Position numbers and translations under genes: made by a program. Positions 5,973 through 11,958 of a stretch of DNA of 11,958 nucleotides are shown here, piece after piece. The notes under the pieces were generated by a model. It was given only the letters and a program-made list of their open reading frames with translations, was not told the DNA's origin and did not search any database. Source of the DNA: Sulfurovum sp. (GTDB lineage: Bacteria > Campylobacterota > Campylobacteria > Campylobacterales > Sulfurovaceae); contig DZAQ01000037.1 in NCBI GenBank assembly GCA_022729615.1, forward strand, positions 1 to 11,958, in the 5' to 3' direction. Each line of letters opens with the position of its first letter. The first letter of the stretch is position 1.

Positions 5973-7301
5973 ATGAAAAAACTCTTCATCCTCATAGCTG
6001 CACTCATTATCGGCGCGGCGGGATACTATTTTACGATCGGATCACAGCAAGTCGCCGATGAACTCAAAGGCATAGTCAATAATCAGCTTCAAATACTCCA
6101 GCAAAATGGTTTTGCAGTGGAAGATCGAAAGAGTGAGGCGAAACAAGAGCATTTCACTATTCACTATGCCGACCCCGACAAGATCTCCCGCTATCTGCAA
6201 TCACACAATATGAATATCTCCAAAGAGGAGGCAGAAGCGCTCAAAGGATTGAAGGTCGGTGTTGACTTGACATATCTTCAAAGCGCCTCCAGCGCCATCT
6301 CCGTTGAACTCTATCCGGCTGCGTTTCCCCCATCACTTGTCCAAGATGCGGATCAAGAGGGGAAAAAGATATTAGAGAAGATTATCGCACAGAAGATATT
6401 TCTCGCCCATGTAGATATCAACAAACTTCTCACCACTTTTGATGGCTATCTCAAAGATATCGATACCACCTTCGAAGTCACAGCAGATCCCGTCACTCTC
6501 GTCAGCAAAGGCTTCACATTTAGCGGAACATACGATGCCGACACCGTCACATCTTCCACAAACACCATCAAAGAGTTTGCACTCTCTGCCAAAAGCGGCG
6601 GCAAACTCTCCATGATCAATCTTGCCGGCAATTACAAAAACGATGGCGCTACGCCCTATGAGTTCAAATCCAAACAAGAGATAGAGTCAATAGGTTTTTC
6701 GGATACAAACGGCAGTAGTGCCTCCCTCAAAGGAGTTCATTTCGAATCTGTCGGAGAGGTTGAAAACAATCTCTCTCATTCGACTGTTCAACTCGAACTC
6801 GCAAAAGCAGAAATCGCAGAGCCGCAAAGAGCCTTTCGTCTCGAAGGATTCAAAAGCAAAGCGACACTCAGCAACATCTCGATCGCTGCTATTGAGACGA
6901 TGGACAGACTCGATGAAAATGATACGGAAGGCTACAAAAAAGCGCTCAATGCACTCCTTTCGCACGGTATCACTCTACGCCTCGATGAGTTGGCGCTCCA
7001 AAAATACGCAGAAGGCGACAGCGGCACTCTCTCTGATGGCTTCAACGCAAATGCCATCGTCACAATCGATAAAAATATAGATATTGCGCAGGTTGGAGAA
7101 AATCCTGCGGCTCTACTGGGCAGCATTGACGCTACGGCGCATATAGAATTTTCTGACACACTCTATCAGCTTTTGCAAAAGCAGCCCTATTTTACTTTGG
7201 CATCCCTGCTCTTTACACCCAACACCAAAGAGAATAAAAAGATATTTGATCTCGAATTCAAACAAGGCAATCTCAAGGTCAACGGCAAATCAGCGCTCTA
7301 A
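5973..7301 (+). CDS. Membrane-anchored periplasmic protein of unknown function, possibly DUF945 (YdgA-like)
   Basis: The 442-aa protein starts at ATG 5973 with a good SD (AAGGA, 5962-5966) that overlaps the aroC stop codon. Residues 1-20 (MKKLFILIAALIIGAAGYYF) form a signal anchor, so the rest should lie in the periplasm. The body has no cysteine and alternates short hydrophobic and polar stretches, suggesting extended beta structure. The N-terminal helix and the C-terminal DLEFKQGNLKVNGKSAL, which resembles the closing beta strands of YdgA-type proteins, point weakly to the DUF945 family. I see no catalytic motif. It is the last gene of the five-gene operon and ends tail-to-tail with rnhB, sharing bases of the two stop codons. 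The family assignment is tentative, though the gene itself is clear from its length, SD and spacing. Confidence 0.8.
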   Translation: MKKLFILIAALIIGAAGYYFTIGSQQVADELKGIVNNQLQILQQNGFAVEDRKSEAKQEHFTIHYADPDKISRYLQSHNMNISKEEAEALKGLKVGVDLTYLQSASSAISVELYPAAFPPSLVQDADQEGKKILEKIIAQKIFLAHVDINKLLTTFDGYLKDIDTTFEVTADPVTLVSKGFTFSGTYDADTVTSSTNTIKEFALSAKSGGKLSMINLAGNYKNDGATPYEFKSKQEIESIGFSDTNGSSASLKGVHFESVGEVENNLSHSTVQLELAKAEIAEPQRAFRLEGFKSKATLSNISIAAIETMDRLDENDTEGYKKALNALLSHGITLRLDELALQKYAEGDSGTLSDGFNANAIVTIDKNIDIAQVGENPAALLGSIDATAHIEFSDTLYQLLQKQPYFTLASLLFTPNTKENKKIFDLEFKQGNLKVNGKSAL

Positions 7302-7852
7302 AAGAGTGTCGGTTCGTCCAACTGTTTGACCCAAAAACTTTTGCGGTGGATCGCACATCTGCCGTATCGCCGCATCGCCTCGATATGCGCTTTGGTACCA
7401 TACCCCTTGTGTTTGTCAAATCGGTACTCCGGATAGAGGAGCGCATGCTCGTTCATTATCCTATCTCGTGTCACTTTCGCCACTATACTTGCCGCGCTCA
7501 CCTCGGCGATCTTGGCATCTGCTTTGACCATCGTCTCGATCTGCGCGACGCCAAAACTCGTATTGCCGTCATAGAGATAGGCATACCCCTGCAGTGAGGA
7601 TTTGATCTGCTCCAATCCGTCGCGCAAACAGGCAGAGATACCCTCCGCATCGATCTGCCAGTGCTCAAAGAGTACGATGTGGCAGCGTGAAGATGCGACA
7701 ATGAGATCATACAACTTTTCTCGTCTTGCTTCACTCAGCTTTTTCGAATCCGCAAGCCCCTCAACTCTATTTTCAAGCACCACGCCGGCGATCACAAGCG
7801 GTCCGGCAAGGGGACCTCGCCCAGCCTCATCTATCCCGCATAGCGCCTTCAC
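7298..7852 (-). CDS. rnhB: Ribonuclease HII
   Basis: RNase HII cuts RNA:DNA hybrids and starts ribonucleotide excision repair at single embedded ribonucleotides. The 184-aa product carries CGIDEAGRGPLAGP (5-18), with catalytic D8 and E9. D95 is in YDGN, and D130 is in ASIVAKVTRDR (121-131). The motif HKGYGTKAH (148-156) is typical of the family. It starts with GTG at 7852, which overlaps the asnB stop as GTGA. A strong SD (AAAGGAGG) lies 7 nt upstream, inside the last asnB codons. Length is near the minimal size for bacterial RNase HII. It is a different fold and family from the RNase HI encoded about 3 kb away, so the strain has both types. Its stop overlaps that of the opposing gene by 3 bases. 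Confidence 0.97.
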   Translation of the reverse strand: MKALCGIDEAGRGPLAGPLVIAGVVLENRVEGLADSKKLSEARREKLYDLIVASSRCHIVLFEHWQIDAEGISACLRDGLEQIKSSLQGYAYLYDGNTSFGVAQIETMVKADAKIAEVSAASIVAKVTRDRIMNEHALLYPEYRFDKHKGYGTKAHIEAMRRYGRCAIHRKSFWVKQLDEPTLF

Positions 7853-9636
7853 GACTCCCCCTCCTTTGTTTCAAGCCATTTGCAAAGCATATAAAGCGAG
7901 AAAATATGCTGTTTAAAGTGTCCCTGTTTCGCCTTTTCAAGGTAGAAGCGCATCTGCTCCTCATGGAAAATACCCCGCTCTTTTTGTACTCTTTCGATCA
8001 CCCCCAAGCCATTCTCCTCCAAAAGCCACTCCAGATAGGGTGTGCTGAACCCTTTTTTCTTTCTATGGATAATGGTTGGCGGGAGATAGCTGGCGGCTAA
8101 TTTTTTGATAAGATGTTTTGGTGTCTCCCCCATACGAGTTTTGCCGTCGATCCCAAATGCGATCTCTACAACCCCTCTATCCAAAAATGGGGTACGGGCC
8201 TCGATCCCATTGACCATACTGACCCTATCAAGTTTTTTCAAAAACACCTCTCCAAGCAAAATCTTGAGATCCAAAAAACTATACCAATCCGCCGCATCTT
8301 TTCGCCCGCTCTTCTCAAACTCCCTGCGGTACGGCTCGATAGCCGTCAATGAGTTATTGTCCCGTATATTCTGGCGCAGCGCTCTATTTTGCTGCAAATC
8401 CGTGAAGATCTCTGCCGTGCCCCGAAAGAGCAGGCTCCCCTCAAATACCCGCTTATACCACTCCCACTCTTTGTTGGGCGAAAAGTTGGAGCGAAAGTAG
8501 TTAGTAAGCCAATTTGTATGTTTCAACCGGGCGCCTTTTTCTATATCGGCAAACTCATAATATCTCTTATAGCCCATAAAAAGCTCATCGCTGCCGTCTC
8601 CTGTCAAAACAACCCTGTATCCGCTCTTGGCAATGCGCTTCATGAGAAAATAGAGCGGGATAGCCGCGGGATCCGCCAACGGCTCATCAAGAACATTTAA
8701 TAACTCATTGATGCTCTCGAAAAATCCCTCTTTTGTCAAGATAACTTCATTGTGCGCCGAACCGATGTGCGCCGCAACCTCCCTGGCATACCCTCGTTCA
8801 TCATATTTTTCATGCCCCTCATAGCCTATGCAATAGGTTGCGACCGCCCCCTCTTTCGCAGCCATCGCAGCGACTAGGGAGGAGTCGATACCGCCGGAAA
8901 GCAGCGCGGCGAAGGGGACTTTTTGCGGGATCCGCAGACGCACTGCCTCTTTGAGGGCATTTTCAATGAGAGATACTATTTCCGTCTCCCTCTGGTGGAG
9001 TCGAGGCGCTTTCAGTGGAGAGTAAGTTTGTGAAAAAGTGATCGTTTTCATATCATACACAAGCATCTCCCCGGCTCCAAGCTGCCGGATGCCCGCGTAG
9101 AAGGTTCTCGGAGCCAATGGGGCTTGATAGCTGAGATAGCAAGGGATCGCTTCGGGATCCATCCTGTCGCCATCTCGCACCAGTGCCTTGCTCTCACTCG
9201 CGAAACTAAAAACCCCATTTTCAAATCGATAGAAGAGCGGCTTCTTCCCAAAAGGGTCGCGAAAGAGCAGAAGCCTCCCCCCGTCCCAGATAGCGACAGC
9301 ATACATTCCGTTGATACGGCTAGGCAATTCTCTCCCCCAGCGGCGGTACCCCATGAGCAGCACTTCGGCTTCGCTTGCCTCCTCTTTTCCTAGCTCCGCA
9401 GCAAGTGTTTTGTAATTATATATCTCTCCATTGAAGAGCAATAGAGTGGACTCGCTTACCAACGGCTGTGCCATCGGCTCTCCATAGGTCGTGATCGCCA
9501 AACGGTGCGACCCCATAAAGAGCCCACACTCCGCCATATAGCTGCTTCCATCCACTCCCCTGTGCCGCAAAAGCTCAAATGCACGCATCGCCTCTTTTTG
9601 CTCATACTCTCCTATGATGCCGAATATTGCACACAC
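7849..9636 (-). CDS. asnB: Asparagine synthetase B (glutamine-hydrolysing)
   Basis: AsnB makes asparagine from aspartate, glutamine and ATP. The frame is open to ATG 9675, but the family needs Cys directly after the initiator Met. The GTG at 9636 gives MCAIFGIIGE, has an SD (AAGGGAA, 9644-9650) 7 nt upstream, and yields 595 aa. The class II amidotransferase domain (about 1-190) has C2 as nucleophile, RHRGVDG (24-30) and NGEIYNY (69-75). The synthetase domain has the PP-loop SGGIDSS (247-253), GDGSDELFMGY (346-356) and RVSMVNGIEARTPFLD (471-486). Relatives also act in peptide or surface-polysaccharide amidation, but nothing nearby suggests that. rnhB follows with a 4-bp overlap, and topA is divergent. 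A TATAAT at 9674-9679 would start transcription downstream of ATG 9675, further supporting the GTG start. Confidence 0.95.
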   Translation of the reverse strand: MCAIFGIIGEYEQKEAMRAFELLRHRGVDGSSYMAECGLFMGSHRLAITTYGEPMAQPLVSESTLLLFNGEIYNYKTLAAELGKEEASEAEVLLMGYRRWGRELPSRINGMYAVAIWDGGRLLLFRDPFGKKPLFYRFENGVFSFASESKALVRDGDRMDPEAIPCYLSYQAPLAPRTFYAGIRQLGAGEMLVYDMKTITFSQTYSPLKAPRLHQRETEIVSLIENALKEAVRLRIPQKVPFAALLSGGIDSSLVAAMAAKEGAVATYCIGYEGHEKYDERGYAREVAAHIGSAHNEVILTKEGFFESINELLNVLDEPLADPAAIPLYFLMKRIAKSGYRVVLTGDGSDELFMGYKRYYEFADIEKGARLKHTNWLTNYFRSNFSPNKEWEWYKRVFEGSLLFRGTAEIFTDLQQNRALRQNIRDNNSLTAIEPYRREFEKSGRKDAADWYSFLDLKILLGEVFLKKLDRVSMVNGIEARTPFLDRGVVEIAFGIDGKTRMGETPKHLIKKLAASYLPPTIIHRKKKGFSTPYLEWLLEENGLGVIERVQKERGIFHEEQMRFYLEKAKQGHFKQHIFSLYMLCKWLETKEGES

Positions 9637-9673
9637 TTCACATTTCCCTTCACGCGCTTCGCTTCTTGCAAAC

Positions 9674-9681
9674 ATTATATA
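9674..9681 (-). promoter_or_regulatory. Putative asnB-rnhB promoter (-10 TATAAT)
   Basis: On the minus strand, TATAAT occupies 9674-9679, predicting transcription from about 9667 and a leader of roughly 30 nt before the GTG at 9636. No -35 is evident. The flanking bases match the Campylobacter-type extended consensus less well than at the topA promoter. Confidence 0.45.
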
Positions 9682-9700
9682 GGGTTTTCTTTACTTTTGT

Positions 9701-9715
9701 GTTACAATGGCAAAA
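9701..9715 (+). promoter_or_regulatory. Putative topA promoter (-10 TACAAT)
   Basis: GTTACAAT at 9701-9708 fits the consensus gnTAnaAT and follows a T-rich stretch (TTTTCTTTACTTTTG, 9685-9699), the usual upstream context of Campylobacter-type housekeeping promoters. The predicted start near 9715 leaves a leader of about 26 nt before the topA ATG at 9741. Only 23 bp separate this -10 from the opposing asnB -10. Confidence 0.55.
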
Positions 9716-9740
9716 AATTACAAAGAAGCAGTAGAGTAGA

Positions 9741-11933
9741 ATGAAAAATCTTATCATCGTAGAGTCACCGGCAAAAGGGAGAACTATCAATAATTTCCTA
9801 GGGAAAGAGTACAAGGTAGTGGCCTCCAAAGGACATATCCGCGATCTTCCCAAAAATAATTTTGGTATCGATATCGATGAGAACGGTCAATTTATTCCAA
9901 AATACTCTATCCCTCGCGATTCTGCGCAGACAGTCAAAGAGCTCAAAGCGCTCGCCAAAGAGGCGCAAACCATCTATATCGCGACCGACGAAGACCGAGA
10001 GGGAGAGGCTATCGGCTATCATATCGCTATGGCGATCGGCAAAGAGCCTGAGTCGCTGCCAAGGATCGTTTTCCACGAGATCACCAAGGGCGCCATCAAG
10101 CATGCACTCGAAAACCCTCGCCGACTTGATATGAACAGTATCAATGCCCAGCAAACCAGAAGATTGCTTGATAGGATAGTTGGATACAAACTCTCTCCGC
10201 TCCTTGCCAGCAAGATCCAAAAGGGTCTCTCGGCAGGACGCGTCCAAAGCTCCACACTCAAAATCGTAGTCGATAGAGAGCGCGAGATACAGGCATTTGT
10301 CTCCGAAGAGTATTGGAGCATAGAGGCTCTTTTTGAGCAGACGATTGAGGCTTCTATCTATGAGTTTGAGGGCACAAAACTCGAAAAACTCTCTATCAAA
10401 AATGAAGCCATGGCAGATGCTATCGTTTCGGCGGCGAAAAGTGAGCATTTCATTGTTGATTCGATCGAAAAGACGCTCCGCAAGACAAAACCCTCCCCCC
10501 CCTTTATGACCTCTACGCTTCAGCAAAGCGCTTCGACACAGCTAGGATTTCCGCCCAAAAAAACTATGATGATCGCCCAAAAACTCTATGAGGGGGTCAA
10601 GACAGATCAGGGAACTGCGGGAGTGATCACCTATATGAGAACAGACAGCCTCAATCTGGCAAAAGAGGCGATCTTCGCGGCTAGAGACCATATAAAAAGC
10701 GCCTATGGCGAAAAATACTTACCCGAAAAACCGCGAAACTACCTCACCAAGGCAAAAGCAGCGCAAGAGGCGCATGAAGCGATTCGCCCCACAATGGTAG
10801 AGTTTACCCCTAAAATCGCAGCCAATTGGCTTGGCAGTGACGAGCTGAAACTCTATACGCTTATCTACAATCGCTTTTTGGCTTGTCAAATGGTCGATGC
10901 CGATATCGAATCTCAGACCATCATCTTCAAAGGCGCAAAAACAGCCTTCAAAGCATCCGGACGCAAACTCCTCTTTCATGGTTTCTATATAGTCGCCGGC
11001 TACAACGAAAAAGACAAATTGCTCCCAAACCTCATACGGGACAGCAGCGCCTCGCTTGATGAGATCAAACCGCAGCAGCATTTTACAGAGCCGCCGCCTC
11101 GCTACAACGAAGCAAGCTTGATCAAAAAACTCGAATCAGTCGGCATCGGTCGTCCCAGCACCTATGCACCGACTATCACGATACTTCAAACACGCCAATA
11201 TATCGAGATCGAATCAAAACGCATCCATCCGACAGAGATCGCATTCAGTGTCACCGAACTTCTTGAAAAACATTTTTCTGAAATTGTTGATAGCGGTTTT
11301 ACCTCCGAAATGGAAGAGACTCTTGATAAGATCGGCGAAGGCGAGGAGGATTGGCAGAAGGTATTGTCTGATTTCTACGGACCATTCATGCAAAAGATAG
11401 AGAGTGGCAAAAAAGAGATTCAAACACAAAAGATTGCGATCCCCACAGGCGAAAAGTGTCCAGAATGCGGGAGTGAGCTTCTGCTCAAAAAGGGTCGGTA
11501 TGGGGAGTTTATCGCGTGCAGCAATTTCCCAACCTGCAAATACACCAAAAATACCAAAGGCGAAGAGGCTCCGAAAGCTGAAGCAACAGATGAAATCTGC
11601 GATAAATGCGGCGCACCCATGGTGATCAAAGATTCAAAACGCGGCAAGTTTCTCGCCTGTTCTGCATACCCAAAATGCAAAAACGCCAAACCGCTCACCC
11701 CGCCCAAAGAGATAAGCGTCCCATGCCCCGAATGCGGAGGCAAACTCCAAGAGAGAAGCGGAAAACGCGGCAAATTCTTTGGGTGTACCAACTATCCAAA
11801 GTGCAAATTCATCGCCAACTTCGAGCCAACCGACAAAAAATGTCCACAATGCTCATACACAATGGGCAAAAAAACACTCCGCGGCAAAGAGGTGTTTGAG
11901 TGCTTCAAGTGCAAGCACCGAGAAGATGGGTAA
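9741..11933 (+). CDS. topA: DNA topoisomerase I (type IA) with four C-terminal zinc fingers
   Basis: TopA relaxes negative supercoils by single-strand passage and limits R-loop formation behind RNA polymerase. The 730-aa product starts at ATG 9741; the SD is weak. The N-terminal TOPRIM domain has E9 (VESPAKG) and the acidic cluster D83, D85, E87 (ATDEDREGEAIGYH). QKGLSAGRVQS (160-170) is a conserved core motif. The catalytic tyrosine is Y298 in ITYMRTDS. EAHEAIRPT (343-351) and GIGRPSTYAPT (468-478) complete the core. The tail carries four Cys4 zinc fingers: C573/576/593/599, C620/623/640/646, C662/665/682/688 and C701/704/721/724. The last has a different Cys spacing. A run of eight C's (10495-10502) lies in codons for P251-P254. 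The gene stands alone on its strand and is divergent from asnB. No terminator is visible in the 25 bases after its stop. Confidence 0.97.
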   Translation: MKNLIIVESPAKGRTINNFLGKEYKVVASKGHIRDLPKNNFGIDIDENGQFIPKYSIPRDSAQTVKELKALAKEAQTIYIATDEDREGEAIGYHIAMAIGKEPESLPRIVFHEITKGAIKHALENPRRLDMNSINAQQTRRLLDRIVGYKLSPLLASKIQKGLSAGRVQSSTLKIVVDREREIQAFVSEEYWSIEALFEQTIEASIYEFEGTKLEKLSIKNEAMADAIVSAAKSEHFIVDSIEKTLRKTKPSPPFMTSTLQQSASTQLGFPPKKTMMIAQKLYEGVKTDQGTAGVITYMRTDSLNLAKEAIFAARDHIKSAYGEKYLPEKPRNYLTKAKAAQEAHEAIRPTMVEFTPKIAANWLGSDELKLYTLIYNRFLACQMVDADIESQTIIFKGAKTAFKASGRKLLFHGFYIVAGYNEKDKLLPNLIRDSSASLDEIKPQQHFTEPPPRYNEASLIKKLESVGIGRPSTYAPTITILQTRQYIEIESKRIHPTEIAFSVTELLEKHFSEIVDSGFTSEMEETLDKIGEGEEDWQKVLSDFYGPFMQKIESGKKEIQTQKIAIPTGEKCPECGSELLLKKGRYGEFIACSNFPTCKYTKNTKGEEAPKAEATDEICDKCGAPMVIKDSKRGKFLACSAYPKCKNAKPLTPPKEISVPCPECGGKLQERSGKRGKFFGCTNYPKCKFIANFEPTDKKCPQCSYTMGKKTLRGKEVFECFKCKHREDG

Positions 11934-11958
11934 TATTTTTTGTTAAGTGGGCTAGTCG

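Noticed and set aside
9637..9675. Thirteen-codon N-terminal extension of asnB (ATG at 9675)
   Set aside because: Class II amidotransferases need Cys right after the initiator. The GTG at 9636 provides this with an SD, and the -10 at 9674-9679 overlaps the upstream ATG.
9798..10526. 242-codon open frame on the minus strand
   Set aside because: It lies wholly antisense to the TOPRIM/core part of topA, has no recognisable motif, and appears to be a codon-usage shadow of a clearly real gene.
11601..11890. Repeated Cys/Gly/Lys-rich segments at the end of topA, considered as a DNA repeat array
   Set aside because: They are the successive zinc-finger domains typical of TopA. The similarity is at protein level and does not form a nucleotide repeat.
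11900..11942. Hairpin GTGCTT-7-AAGCAC followed by a T-run, considered as the topA terminator
   Set aside because: The stem is only 6 bp, lies in codons for the fourth zinc finger, and is separated from the T-run by about 15 nt, so it does not fit an intrinsic terminator.

Overview
The window looks like chromosomal DNA of a Campylobacterota (Epsilonproteobacteria) bacterium of moderate GC content. It could be a free-living Sulfurovum, Sulfuricurvum or Sulfurimonas-type lineage, but genus cannot be fixed from the sequence. The evidence is the order dnaG / TPR protein / rnhA / rnc / aroC, which I recall from Campylobacter and partly from Helicobacter, plus promoters that fit the Campylobacter-type -10 consensus gnTAnaAT with no clear -35. 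No mobile element, phage gene, CRISPR array, rRNA or tRNA is visible. Coding density is very high: the largest gaps are about 160 bp (2557-2719) and 104 bp (9637-9740), so no stretch over 300 bases lacks a gene.

Left block (minus strand, 1-2556): DNA primase dnaG, followed with a 23-bp overlap by a PP-loop ATPase / sulfurtransferase-like protein with an RNA-binding C-terminus that runs off the left edge. Central block (plus strand, 2720-7301): a compact five-gene operon of a membrane-anchored LapB-like TPR/zinc protein, RNase HI (rnhA), RNase III (rnc), chorismate synthase (aroC) and a membrane-anchored DUF945-like protein of unknown function. Intergenic spacings are -41, 12, 12 and 9 bp. Converging block (minus strand, 7298-9636): asparagine synthetase (asnB) and RNase HII (rnhB), joined by a GTGA stop/start overlap. 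Right block (plus strand, 9741-11933): DNA topoisomerase I (topA), divergent from asnB. The last 25 bases hold nothing recognisable.

The main theme is handling of RNA:DNA hybrids, dsRNA and DNA topology: primase makes RNA primers, RNases HI and HII remove hybrids and embedded ribonucleotides, topoisomerase I limits R-loop-prone negative supercoiling, and RNase III processes structured RNA. aroC, asnB and the two envelope-anchored proteins are co-transcribed housekeeping genes with no obvious mechanistic link.

I do not see a new defence, mobile or secretion system. The points most worth following are a tandem duplication of the translation-start region of the TPR gene, a possible leaderless dnaG mRNA, the poorly characterised PP-loop/NFACT-R protein, a LapB-like protein heading an RNase operon, five non-ATG starts among ten genes, and a stop-codon-overlapping convergent junction with no terminator.
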